The position numbers and the translations under genes were made by a program. The notes under the pieces were generated by a model. The model was not told the origin of the DNA and made no database searches. It saw only the letters and a list, made by a program, of their open reading frames with translations. From positions 62,001 through 126,000 of the forward strand of contig JAFZLK010000107.1 in assembly GCA_017551515.1 (NCBI GenBank): 64,000 bases of DNA, in the 5' to 3' direction. Shown here piece after piece: positions 47,567 through 55,390 of the stretch (position 1 is its first letter; the number at the start of each line of letters is the position of its first letter). This stretch comes from Bacteroidales bacterium (GTDB lineage: Bacteria > Bacteroidota > Bacteroidia > Bacteroidales > ML635J-15).

Positions 47567-47623
47567 TAAAAAAAGTTGAAAGGTGAAATAGCAGACGCTT
47601 AAGGTTTTATTTTATATTTTGCT

Positions 47624-47658
47624 TTTGGCTCATTGTATCTGATTTTTTTCTAACTTTG
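47624..47658 (+). promoter_or_regulatory. Promoter of sahH
   Basis: TAACTTTG at 47651-47658 with TTTG at 47624-47627 (23 bp spacing), 31 bases before the ATG. Confidence 0.6.
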
Positions 47659-47689
47659 CAAGTCCAAAAACGAAATTATTATCATAACG

Positions 47690-49105
47690 ATGGAAGAAAT
47701 AATCACAAAATTACCTTACAAGGTAGCAGACATGTCTCTCGCAGAATGGGGACGCAAGGAAATTGAAATGGCAGAAAAGGAAATGCCGGGATTGATGAGC
47801 ATTCGTCGCAAATACGCAGCCGAAAAGCCGTTGAAGGGCGCAAGAATCTCCGGCTCGTTGCACATGACAATACAGACTGCCGTACTTATCGAAACATTGG
47901 TTGAACTTGGCGCAGATGTACGTTGGGCAAGTTGCAACATATTCTCCACACAAGACCATGCTGCTGCAGCAATAGCAAAGGCAGGAGTGCCAGTTTTCGC
48001 ATGGAAAGGTGAAACTCTCGAAGATTATTGGTGGTGTACTTTGCAGGCATTGTCGTTCCCAGGCGGACTCGGACCGAACCTGATAGTTGACGATGGCGGT
48101 GATGCTACTTTATTGGTACACAAAGGTTATGCTGCCGAAAACGATGCAAAGACCTTGGATTTTGTTCCGTCATGCCACGAAGAAAAGGCAATTCAGGAAA
48201 CCTTGAAGGCTATGTTGGCAGCCGACAACCAGAAATGGCATCGCACTATTGCCGAACTCAAGGGCGTTTCGGAAGAAACAACCACTGGCGTTCACCGTCT
48301 GTACCAAATGATGGCAAAGGGAGAACTTTTAATTCCAGCAATCAACGTTAACGACTCGGTTACAAAGTCGAAGTTCGACAACCTCTACGGCTGTCGCGAA
48401 TCGTTGGCCGATGGTATCAAGCGCGCTACCGATGTTATGATAGCAGGAAAGACTGTCGTAGTTCTCGGCTACGGTGATGTTGGAAAAGGTTGCGCTCGCT
48501 CAATGCACACTTACGGTGCAAGGGTTCTCATTACCGAAATAGACCCGATATGCGCACTGCAGGCAGCAATGGAAGGATACGAAGTTACAACAATGGAAGA
48601 AGCCGTTAAGGAAGGTAACATTTTCGTCACCACAACCGGCAACTGCGATGTAGTTACTCTCGAACACATGAAGCAGATGAAGGATCAGGCAATTGTTTGC
48701 AACATAGGTCACTTTGACAACGAAATTCAGGTTGACCGCCTCGAAAACTGTCCGGGCGTTGTAAAGACCAACATCAAACCGCAGGTTGACAAATATACTT
48801 TCCCAACTGGAAATTCAATCTTCCTGCTTGCCGAAGGCCGTCTCGTAAACCTTGGTTGTGCAACCGGACATTCATCGTTCGTAATGAGCAACTCGTTCTC
48901 GAACCAGACTTTGGCTCAGCTCGACCTCTGGAAAAACAACTACAAGGTAGATGTTTATCGTCTTCCGAAGTACTTGGATGAAGAAGTTGCCCGTCTCCAC
49001 CTCGACCAGCTTGGCGTTAAGCTCACAAAGCTTACACAGAAGCAAGCCGACTACATTGGAGTACCGGTAGAAGGACCATTCAAGGCTGACCACTATAGAT
49101 ATTAA
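47690..49105 (+). CDS. sahH: Adenosylhomocysteinase
   Basis: 471 residues, the usual size. It hydrolyses S-adenosylhomocysteine to adenosine and homocysteine in the cytoplasm, using bound NAD. Visible: the substrate region [17 protein letters not shown] (~46-63), [16 protein letters not shown], the [21 protein letters not shown] block with the catalytic Lys/Asp, the NAD-binding [23 protein letters not shown] (~263-285), and the C-terminal ADHYRY that closes the NAD site of the neighbouring subunit. Monocistronic, followed by a composite repeat and a hairpin. The nearby adenosine kinase-like gene is not linked. Confidence 0.97.
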   Translation: MEEIITKLPYKVADMSLAEWGRKEIEMAEKEMPGLMSIRRKYAAEKPLKGARISGSLHMTIQTAVLIETLVELGADVRWASCNIFSTQDHAAAAIAKAGVPVFAWKGETLEDYWWCTLQALSFPGGLGPNLIVDDGGDATLLVHKGYAAENDAKTLDFVPSCHEEKAIQETLKAMLAADNQKWHRTIAELKGVSEETTTGVHRLYQMMAKGELLIPAINVNDSVTKSKFDNLYGCRESLADGIKRATDVMIAGKTVVVLGYGDVGKGCARSMHTYGARVLITEIDPICALQAAMEGYEVTTMEEAVKEGNIFVTTTGNCDVVTLEHMKQMKDQAIVCNIGHFDNEIQVDRLENCPGVVKTNIKPQVDKYTFPTGNSIFLLAEGRLVNLGCATGHSSFVMSNSFSNQTLAQLDLWKNNYKVDVYRLPKYLDEEVARLHLDQLGVKLTKLTQKQADYIGVPVEGPFKADHYRY

Positions 49106-49217
49106 AAGGAGAGCAGGCAGAAAGGCTAAAAGAAGAAAAGACTGGCAGGCTAAAAGCCGTCTTCAAGCCTTTAAGACTTTGAGCCTTCAAGCCCCCAACT
49201 AATAAACATAGAAACAA

Positions 49218-49293
49218 AAAAAACGCGGAATAAGATTGGCTACGCCGAGCTAAAGGTTCTGAAACAAGTCCAGCATGACATTCCGCGTTTTTT
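49218..49293 (+). terminator. Long-armed hairpin after sahH
   Basis: A 14-bp perfect inverted repeat (AAAAAACGCGGAAT / ATTCCGCGTTTTTT) with a T-tract. Its 48-base loop carries an inverted copy of the interspersed repeat (49249-49279). Probably the sahH terminator, made from or invaded by the repeat. Confidence 0.6.
49249..49279 (-). repeat. Interspersed repeat, GTCATGCTGGAC...TTTAGC type, copy 3
   Basis: On the minus strand, core CTGGACTTGTTTCAG followed by AACCTTTAGC; related to 32037-32071 and 42432-42453. Confidence 0.55.
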
Positions 49294-49498
49294 AGAAACA
49301 GCGAAGCGTAGAAACTCAGAAACAGCGAAGCGTAGAAACTCAGAAACGTGAAACATAGAAACGGCGTCAGCCATTGAAACAGCGAAGCGTAGAAACGGGC
49401 GAAGCCCATCAAACGGCATCAGCCATTGAAACTCAGAAACGTGAAACATAGAAACGGCGTTAGCCACAGAAACTTAGAAACTAAAAAACAATTTAACT

Positions 49499-50209
49499 AT
49501 GAGACTATTATTAATTAGCAACTCAACGAATGCCGGTGAAGCATATCTTGACTACCCGAAGCACAACATCCACGACTTTCTCGGTGAAAAGTGCGTGAAA
49601 TGCTTGTTCATACCTTACGCAGGCGTTACCGTAACATGGGACGACTACGAGAAAAAGGTGAAGAACCGCTTCAACGAAGTGGGACACGACATAGTATCAA
49701 TTCATCATTTTGATGACCCTGTAAAGGCCGTTGAAGAAGCCGATTGCATAGTCATTGGTGGTGGAAACACATGGAAGCTTCTGCACGACATGCACGCCAA
49801 CAAGCTCATTGAGCCTATTCGCAAGAAAGTGCTTGGCGGAACTCCGTACATTGGCTGGAGCGCAGGTTCGAATGTGACTTGCCCCACCCTTATGACAACC
49901 AACGACATGCCTATCATCGACCCATTGGGATTCGATGCATTGAACCTCATTCCTTTCCAGATTAATCCTCATTACCTCGACAAGAAGGTTGAAGGTCATG
50001 GTGGCGAATCGCGCGAAGACAGAATTTTAGAGTTCATCGAAGTAAACCGAGAGGTTTATGTTGCAGGGCTTCGCGAAGGCTGCATGTTTGTAGTCGAGGG
50101 CGACAAGATGAAAATCATCGGACAGCGTAACCTGCGTCTTTTCAAGTATGGCGAAGAAACCCGCGAAATCGAACCAACCGCGGATTTTACGTTCTTGTTA
50201 AAGAAATAA
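49499..50209 (+). CDS. pepE: Dipeptidase E (alpha-aspartyl dipeptidase)
   Basis: 236 residues of the S51 family, a glutamine-amidotransferase-like fold. PepE cleaves dipeptides with N-terminal aspartate in the cytoplasm. The nucleophile is Ser120 in the elbow GWSAGSNV; GGGNTWKLLHDM (~83-95) forms the neighbouring loop, and the conserved FQINPHYLD (~155-165) contributes the catalytic His. Length equals that of the family (about 230). The start at 49499 follows a GAAAC-repeat leader and has no Shine-Dalgarno. Amino-acid recycling fits the lysine-fermenting lifestyle implied elsewhere in the window. Confidence 0.93.
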   Translation: MRLLLISNSTNAGEAYLDYPKHNIHDFLGEKCVKCLFIPYAGVTVTWDDYEKKVKNRFNEVGHDIVSIHHFDDPVKAVEEADCIVIGGGNTWKLLHDMHANKLIEPIRKKVLGGTPYIGWSAGSNVTCPTLMTTNDMPIIDPLGFDALNLIPFQINPHYLDKKVEGHGGESREDRILEFIEVNREVYVAGLREGCMFVVEGDKMKIIGQRNLRLFKYGEETREIEPTADFTFLLKK

Positions 50210-50226
50210 GGAAAGAAAACACCAAC

Positions 50227-50263
50227 AAAAAGCGAGTTCGGCAAAAGCTGTGACTCGCTTTTT
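50227..50263 (+). terminator. Terminator of pepE
   Basis: AAAAAGCGAGT / ACTCGCTTTTT, an 11-bp stem with a T-run, 18 bases after the stop. The remaining 50264-50533 is AT-rich and holds only the promoter box at 50489. Confidence 0.85.
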
Positions 50264-50488
50264 TTGTATTATGCAGTTTGCATTTGATAAAAACCATTCA
50301 AAAATAAATTTTGCCATTTTCATTCCCCTTTCTTACCTTTGTATGAAATTTTAGAATGCTATATAAATACCTTATGCAGGTAAGAAGCATTGATAAAAAG
50401 TTATGATCTTACAAAAAGATTGCAAATTTTAATAACAAATATAATTTGCATTTTGGGCATTTTTTTACAGATAGTATGGGAAATAGTT

Positions 50489-50496
50489 TATCTTTG
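50489..50496 (+). promoter_or_regulatory. -7 box TATCTTTG for the AlbA-type gene
   Basis: A perfect TAnnTTTG match, 38 bases before the ATG at 50534. Confidence 0.55.
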
Positions 50497-50533
50497 CAGT
50501 CTGAAGTTATTGATTATGTAATTGAAAAAGAAT

Positions 50534-52384
50534 ATGACGCTACCAATTAACATAGAGGATTTGCTTGGCGGACTGGTGGTGGAAGGAAACCGAGTGGAAT
50601 ATAAGAAAGGTTGGAATCCTGACCCCATCTATCGGACTATATGTGCATTTGCCAATGATTTTGAGGACACTTGCGGAGGTTATATAGTTGTCGGTGTGGA
50701 AGAAGTTAATGGTAGGGCAAAAAGACCGGTGTGTGGCATCGACATTAATGACATTGATAAGATAGAAAAGGCAATGGTAGGGTTCAACAACCTTATAGCG
50801 CCTTATTATCAGCCACGCGTGTACTTTGAGCAGGTGGATGGAAAGACCATAATGGTAATATGGGTAACGGCAGGAGAACGTCGTCCCTACAAGGTGCCGG
50901 ATATGGTTACTGCAAAGGAGAAAAAATACAACTACTACATACGCTATAATTCGAGTTCGATAGTGGCAAAGGGCGACTATCTGGCAGAACTGATGAATAT
51001 GGTGAACCGAGTCCCGTTTGATGACAGAGGAAATGTGAAAGCCAAGCAGGAGGATGTGTCAATGCTTCTGATTCGTGATTATCTGGCAGAAACGCGAAGT
51101 TCGCTTGCTCGCGATATGGAATATCTTTCGCCAATGCAGGTGATGGAGCAGATGAATTTGTTGGAGGGACCTACAGAGCAGATTCGCATCAAAAATGTGG
51201 CACTGATGATGTTCTCGTATCACCCAGAGCGATTTTTCCCCGGCACACAGATAGACATTGTATTTTATCCGAAAGGGAAAGACGGCGATCCTAACAACTT
51301 TACAGAAACAGAGCCGTTCAAAGGACCTGTTCACATTACATTGCGCAGAGCTTTGGAGTATCTGAAATATATGGTGGTTAGAAAAAACATTCACAAGCCC
51401 AAAGACGACGAGCATTCCAAAGTGGTGTATAACTATCCGTATCAGGCATTGGAAGAAAGTCTGGTCAATGCTTACTATCACCGCAGCTACGATGAGTATC
51501 AGCCTGTTGAAGTGAATATTATGCCAGATATGATAGAGATTATAAGTTATGGAGGCGCCGAAAGGAGTATTAGGTTGGATGATCTTAGGGCTGGCAAATG
51601 TGTTCATGCTCGCAAATATAGGAATCCAAGACTTGGAGAGTTTCTGAAAGAATTGCATCTTACTGAAGGTCGTGGAACGGGATTGCCCACCATCCGCGAA
51701 GAACTTAAAAAGAATGGTTCTACTGATTTCACAATTGATGCGGACGATGAGCATACTTATTTTATCATACGTATCCCCTGTCACCCAGAGTTCGTATGCG
51801 ACGAACTGACTATGGACAAGGATGGTCACATACTTCCTTTGGGAGAGGAGTGGAAACCAGATGTCACAGAGGATGGTACTGATAATGTCATAGAGAATGT
51901 CACAGACAAATTAAATGTTACAGATGCTGATACCGAGAGTGTTACAAAAAAAGTCATCGAGTGTGTCACAGACCATGTTACAGAGTATGGCACTGACAAT
52001 GTCACAGACAAACTAAATGTTACAGACGCTGATACAGAGAGTGTTACAAACAATGTTACAGACAATGTTACAGAGGATGGCATTGACAATGTCACAGAGA
52101 ATGTTACTGATAAATTAAATGTTACAGACACTGATATTGATAGTGTTACAAAAAATGGCACTGAGGATGGCACTGAGGATGGCACTGACATTTCTACTGC
52201 AGAAAAAAGGCGTAGCGAGATATTGCGGTTGATGAAATTGGATGACAAAATAACTTATGACAATCTTGTTAACATACTTAGTGTGTCACGAAGAACTATT
52301 GCCCGCGATATTGATTTGCTGCGTTCCCAAAACAAACTAAAGAGGGTCGGTGATGATTTCGGTGGCAATTGGGTAGTGCTGTGA
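50534..52384 (+). CDS. Schlafen/AlbA-domain ATP-binding transcriptional regulator with repeat linker
   Basis: 616 residues from the ATG at 50534; a TTG four codons earlier is less likely. The N-terminus is an AlbA_2 (Schlafen-type) domain (~10-150; VEYKKGWNPDPIYRTICAFAND, GGYIVVGVEE). The middle is a GHKL-like ATP-binding C-terminal region of the RecG-like regulator family (ALEESLVNAYYHRSY, EIISYGG, GRGTGLPTIREEL). Next comes a ~115-residue acidic linker of VT(D/E) repeats (nt ~51860-52200) and a C-terminal winged helix-turn-helix (ITYDNLVNILSVSRRTIARDIDLLRSQNKLKRVG). Likely a DNA-binding regulator; similar proteins also occur in defence islands. Carbonic anhydrase follows 32 bases later. Confidence 0.85.
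   Translation: MTLPINIEDLLGGLVVEGNRVEYKKGWNPDPIYRTICAFANDFEDTCGGYIVVGVEEVNGRAKRPVCGIDINDIDKIEKAMVGFNNLIAPYYQPRVYFEQVDGKTIMVIWVTAGERRPYKVPDMVTAKEKKYNYYIRYNSSSIVAKGDYLAELMNMVNRVPFDDRGNVKAKQEDVSMLLIRDYLAETRSSLARDMEYLSPMQVMEQMNLLEGPTEQIRIKNVALMMFSYHPERFFPGTQIDIVFYPKGKDGDPNNFTETEPFKGPVHITLRRALEYLKYMVVRKNIHKPKDDEHSKVVYNYPYQALEESLVNAYYHRSYDEYQPVEVNIMPDMIEIISYGGAERSIRLDDLRAGKCVHARKYRNPRLGEFLKELHLTEGRGTGLPTIREELKKNGSTDFTIDADDEHTYFIIRIPCHPEFVCDELTMDKDGHILPLGEEWKPDVTEDGTDNVIENVTDKLNVTDADTESVTKKVIECVTDHVTEYGTDNVTDKLNVTDADTESVTNNVTDNVTEDGIDNVTENVTDKLNVTDTDIDSVTKNGTEDGTEDGTDISTAEKRRSEILRLMKLDDKITYDNLVNILSVSRRTIARDIDLLRSQNKLKRVGDDFGGNWVVL
51860..52200 (+). repeat. In-frame VTD/VTE-coding repeat array
   Basis: About 340 bases of imperfect 12-30-bp repeats (GTCACAGA(C/G)AATGTTACAG words; a larger unit encodes NVTDKLNVTDADTESVT three times). 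They code for an acidic, low-complexity linker. Unit length is a multiple of three, so copy changes keep the frame. Confidence 0.8.
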
Positions 52385-52416
52385 AATTTTGGAAACCATA
52401 GATTAAAACATAATAT

Positions 52417-52959
52417 ATGATAGACCAAATAATTGAATACAATAAGACTTTCGTTGAGCAGAAAGGTTACGAAAAATATCTGACGGACAAATATCCCGAC
52501 AAGAAATTGGCGGTGCTGTCGTGTATGGACACCCGACTGACGGAACTCCTTCCTGCCGCTTTGGGACTGAAGAATGGCGATGCAAAAATTATCAAGAATG
52601 CCGGCGGTTTGGTCATTTCGGCATTCGATTCTGCTATGCGAAGTCTGATTGTGGCTATTTACGAGCTTGGCGTTAATGAGATTATGGTGGTGGCGCATTC
52701 GCATTGTGGTGCCTGCCACATGAGTTACAACCACTTCCACCACGAAATGATTGCTAGAGGCATCACCGACGAGACGCTTGACACAATCCGCAAGTGCGGC
52801 ATTAACTTGGACCATTGGCTCGAGGGCTTCAAGGACACGCCCGAATCTGTCCGCAAGACCGTCGAGACCATAAAGACTCATCCACTCGTGCCGAAGGACA
52901 TTGTTGTGCGCGGTTTCATAATCGATTCGGAGACTGGTGCTTTGGAGGAAATAAAATAG
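52417..52959 (+). CDS. Beta-class carbonic anhydrase
   Basis: 180 residues. Zinc ligands and partners are visible: Cys36-Met-Asp38-Thr-Arg40 (SCMDTRL), His94 and Cys97 (HSHCGAC), with NAGG at ~61-64. This is the C-H-C beta-class site with the Asp-Arg dyad. It interconverts CO2 and bicarbonate in the cytoplasm; in a fermenter using PEP carboxykinase this would supply bicarbonate/CO2. It starts 32 bases after the AlbA-type gene and may be read from that promoter. No signal peptide. Confidence 0.92.
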   Translation: MIDQIIEYNKTFVEQKGYEKYLTDKYPDKKLAVLSCMDTRLTELLPAALGLKNGDAKIIKNAGGLVISAFDSAMRSLIVAIYELGVNEIMVVAHSHCGACHMSYNHFHHEMIARGITDETLDTIRKCGINLDHWLEGFKDTPESVRKTVETIKTHPLVPKDIVVRGFIIDSETGALEEIK

Positions 52960-52977
52960 AGATTTACAAAATAACAA

Positions 52978-53007
52978 TTGCATTTAAAACTATTATTCTT
53001 ATTTTTG
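52978..53007 (+). promoter_or_regulatory. Promoter of the MNT-HEPN pair
   Basis: TTG at 52978-52980, 19 bp spacer, TATTTTTG at 53000-53007: a full Bacteroidetes promoter. The expected transcript start (~53013) leaves a leader of only ~6 bases to the ATG at 53019, or ~15 to the ATG at 53028. Confidence 0.72.
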
Positions 53008-53018
53008 CACTATAAAAC

Positions 53019-53351
53019 ATGAAAATAATGAATAACAGGGATGCCATATTAATGTCGATTGTTGACACCGTAAAACGAGTTGTTCCCAACGGTTCGAAAG
53101 TTTTGCTTTTCGGATCACAGGCCCGTGGCGATGCTAATGATAGTTCCGACTGGGATGTACTTGTTATTCTTGACCAGCAGCGTATAAAGTTGGCTGATTA
53201 TGACGACATCGCATATCCAATCAGGGTTGCCGGATGGGACTATGAAGCTTTGGTTAATCCTATACTTTATACAAAAAATGATTGGACAAAAAGCAGTAAT
53301 ACATTGTTTTACAAGAATGTAATGAATGAAGGAGTAGTTTTATGGGGCTGA
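53019..53351 (+). CDS. Minimal nucleotidyltransferase (MNT), MntA-like
   Basis: 110 residues, a pol-beta-fold minimal nucleotidyltransferase. The GS-x10-DxD signature is complete: GSQARGDANDSSDWD near residues 33-47, so catalysis is likely retained. The HEPN gene overlaps its end by 10 bases. In studied MntA/HepT pairs the nucleotidyltransferase neutralises the HEPN toxin by adding AMP to a tyrosine. Function here is by analogy. The ATG at 53028 (third codon) is an alternative start. The pair has its own promoter. Confidence 0.85.
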   Translation: MKIMNNRDAILMSIVDTVKRVVPNGSKVLLFGSQARGDANDSSDWDVLVILDQQRIKLADYDDIAYPIRVAGWDYEALVNPILYTKNDWTKSSNTLFYKNVMNEGVVLWG

Positions 53352-53746
53352 CAGATTCGGAACGAAAAGCGATGGTTGAGTATAAACTGTCGAAGGCTAA
53401 CAGGACATTTGAACAGGCTAAAGGTAATGTTCCGTTGATGTTTTGGGAAGTGATTGCAAATAGGCTTTATTACTCTGCATACTATGCCGTTTCTGCATTG
53501 TTGCTTGCAAATGGTATTTCTGCACAAACCCATAATGGCGTAATACAAATGTTTAGTTTGCATTTCGTGAAGACTAAAATAGTTCCTGATGAGTTCGGTA
53601 AATTATATAGCAAACTTTTTACTTTAAGACTGACAGGCGATTATAATGATTCGTATTCCTTAACAGAGTCAGATGTGCTTCCTTTGGTTGCTCCTACCGA
53701 AGAATTCATTTCTGTTATTGGTCGGATGGCCACAAATAATAGCTAA
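53342..53746 (+). CDS. HEPN-domain protein (UPF0332 type), partner of the MNT
   Basis: 134 residues, helical. The HEPN core is VIANRLYYSAYYAVSALLLANGI (~37-60), followed by THNGVIQMFSLHFVKTKIV and RLTGDYNDSYSLTESDV, as in the UPF0332/PF05168 branch. The RxxxxH RNase motif of canonical HepT is not present; the Arg is followed by Tyr-rich LYYSAYY, so RNase activity is uncertain and it may instead be a substrate-binding or tyrosine-modified partner. It overlaps the MNT gene by 10 bases, indicating coupled translation. Confidence 0.82.
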   Translation: MGLTDSERKAMVEYKLSKANRTFEQAKGNVPLMFWEVIANRLYYSAYYAVSALLLANGISAQTHNGVIQMFSLHFVKTKIVPDEFGKLYSKLFTLRLTGDYNDSYSLTESDVLPLVAPTEEFISVIGRMATNNS

Positions 53747-53901
53747 AGAAATTTCCAGTGGTGTAAGATGGGGAATATTGTTGGATGAAATTTAATTTGT
53801 GCAAAGAAAAATCGATATAATCTCCCGAAGCAATAATTATTAATTAACCATCGCCCGAAGGAGCGATACCTTGATTGCCGCCTTGGCTGGTGAGCGTTAA
53901 G

Positions 53902-54060
53902 AAAATCGGCGGAATGAAGCGTAAAAAGTCATACTGTTTGAAGTCGGAGTGAAACGGAGACAAGTTTATGACTTTTAGCAGAGAGTAGCCGATTTTTAGC
54001 GAAGCAGACGCAGCGGACACAGTTTTTTTGTTTACTTTTTTTGCTGACAAAAAAAGTAAA
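53902..54060. other. Structured intergenic region with nested inverted repeats
   Basis: Outer arms AAAATCGGC (53902-53910) / GCCGATTTT (53988-53996) enclose inner arms AAAAGTCATA (53924-53933) / TATGACTTTT (53967-53976). A second hairpin TTTACTTTTTTT / AAAAAAAGTAAA (54031-54042, 54049-54060) follows. It could be a small RNA, a terminator region or a decayed repeat. Minus-strand ORFs across it look spurious. The rest of the gap 53747-54136 holds only the -7 box at 54107. Confidence 0.5.
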
Positions 54061-54106
54061 AGCCACCGCGGCTCGAGCGAAATATTCTTTAAAAAGATAA
54101 ATATCG

Positions 54107-54114
54107 TATCTTTG
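54107..54114 (+). promoter_or_regulatory. -7 box TATCTTTG for the DUF1848 gene
   Basis: A perfect TAnnTTTG match, 23 bases before the ATG at 54137. Confidence 0.55.
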
Positions 54115-54136
54115 TAACCGAATTTTCGTAATAAAC

Positions 54137-55201
54137 ATGGCTCAATGGCGAAAAAATAAAATCCAACGCGAAAACGGAGAATGGGTTGACGCTCAATTCC
54201 CTGTAATTGTTTCGGCAAGCCGAAGCACCGACATTCCCGCCTTTTATTCCGACTGGTTTTTCCATCGTCTGAAAGTCGGTTATTCCGCTTGGACAAATCC
54301 GTTCAACGGCGTGAAAAGTTATGTGGCGTATGGCGACACCCGATTCATTGTTTTCTGGTCGAAAAATCCCGAGCTGTTGTTGCAACATCTTGATTATCTG
54401 AACGAACGGAATATCGGATGCTACATTCAATACACTCTGAACGACTATGAAGCGGAAGGCTTGGAACGCGGTGTGCCGGCACTCGAAAAGCGGATTGAGA
54501 CATTTCAGCAATTGGTTGAAAAATTGGGCAAGGGCAGAGTGGTTTGGCGTTTCGACCCGCTGATTTTGACGGATAAGATTTCGATTGAAGATTTGTTGCG
54601 CAAGGTCGAGAATATCGGCAACAAATTGGTCGGATATACGGAAAAGTTGGTTTTCAGTTTTGCAGACATTGCCCTGTACAAAAAAGTGAAAGCAAATCTT
54701 GAAAAAAGCAAGGTAAATTATTCTGAATGGACTGAGGAACAGATGGTTGATTTTGCCAAGCGGTTGGTGGAGTTGAACAAATCTAACAATTGGAACTACG
54801 ATTTGGCTACCTGTGGCGAAGTGGTTGATTTTGACGGCATTTCGCACAACCATTGCGTTGACGACAACTTGATGATTCGTTTTGCATACAAGGATAAAGC
54901 CCTGATGGACTTTTTAGGCGTGGAAATCAAGACCGTCGAAAAAAGTTTGTTCGGGGAGGCGCCTATTCCACCAAACGCCATTATGCTGAATGCCAACCAG
55001 TATGCCATAAAGCACAAGGACAACCGCGACAAAGGTCAGCGCACCGCTTGCGGATGTATGGTGAGCAAGAACATTGGCGAATACAACACTTGTCCGCATT
55101 TGTGCGAATATTGCTATGCTAATGCTGGTAAGGAGGTGGCGGTGAAAAATTACAATCAGCATAAATTAAATGATTGTGGAGAAACGATAAGAGGCGAATA
55201 A
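54137..55201 (+). CDS. DUF1848 protein with C-terminal CxxxCxxC cluster
   Basis: 354 residues matching DUF1848: VIVSASRSTDIPAFYSDWFF near 22-42, TNPFNG, VFWSKNPELLLQHLDYL, QYTLNDYE, VVWRFDPLILTD, FSFADIALYKK, and NYDLATCGE. The C-terminus has CGCMVSKNIGEYNTCPHLCEYC; CPHLCEYC is an exact CxxxCxxC, the radical-SAM iron-sulfur spacing, but at the C-terminal rather than the N-terminal end. The barrel-like alternation of strands and helices before it would suit a permuted radical-SAM-type enzyme. The reaction is unknown. It has its own promoter box and is not in an operon. Confidence 0.82.
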   Translation: MAQWRKNKIQRENGEWVDAQFPVIVSASRSTDIPAFYSDWFFHRLKVGYSAWTNPFNGVKSYVAYGDTRFIVFWSKNPELLLQHLDYLNERNIGCYIQYTLNDYEAEGLERGVPALEKRIETFQQLVEKLGKGRVVWRFDPLILTDKISIEDLLRKVENIGNKLVGYTEKLVFSFADIALYKKVKANLEKSKVNYSEWTEEQMVDFAKRLVELNKSNNWNYDLATCGEVVDFDGISHNHCVDDNLMIRFAYKDKALMDFLGVEIKTVEKSLFGEAPIPPNAIMLNANQYAIKHKDNRDKGQRTACGCMVSKNIGEYNTCPHLCEYCYANAGKEVAVKNYNQHKLNDCGETIRGE

Positions 55202-55359
55202 CGCGTTTGCGGACGACAAAAACATAAAAATTATAAAATCCCGCTTTTATATTGGTTTTCAAGCATCTATATTCAAATCTGCTGTGGGGAGAAGTGCTTT
55301 AAATTGAAAATAATTATCAGTTAAATATTGTCGTTAATAAAAATCACATATTATTTTTT

Positions 55360-55367
55360 TAATTTTG
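55360..55367 (+). promoter_or_regulatory. -7 box TAATTTTG for lpxD
   Basis: A perfect TAnnTTTG match, 23 bases before the ATG at 55391. Confidence 0.5.
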
Positions 55368-55390
55368 CAACTTATAATACATAAGCGAAC

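Larger units (their letters stand above)
49106..49490 (+). repeat. Composite intergenic repeat A+B, long copy
   Basis: Fills the 393-base sahH-pepE gap. Part A (to 49194) matches 8605-8694. Then comes an inserted hairpin with an interspersed repeat (49218-49293). Part B (49293-49490) consists of many GAAAC(A/G)GCG...C and GAAACATAGAAAC words, ending GAAACTTAGAAAC just before pepE. No gene is supported here. Confidence 0.7.

Noticed and set aside
49293..49490. A CRISPR-like look of the GAAAC words
   Set aside because: Words repeat at irregular 10-25-base distances with no constant repeat length and no unique spacers; no cas genes are nearby.
50522..50533. TTG at 50522 as start of the AlbA-type gene
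   Set aside because: An ATG four codons later is preferred; the extra residues (MKKN) add nothing to the domain.
53844..54296. Minus-strand frames across 53844-54296
   Set aside because: They overlap the structured gap and the start of the DUF1848 gene, have biased composition and no start signal.
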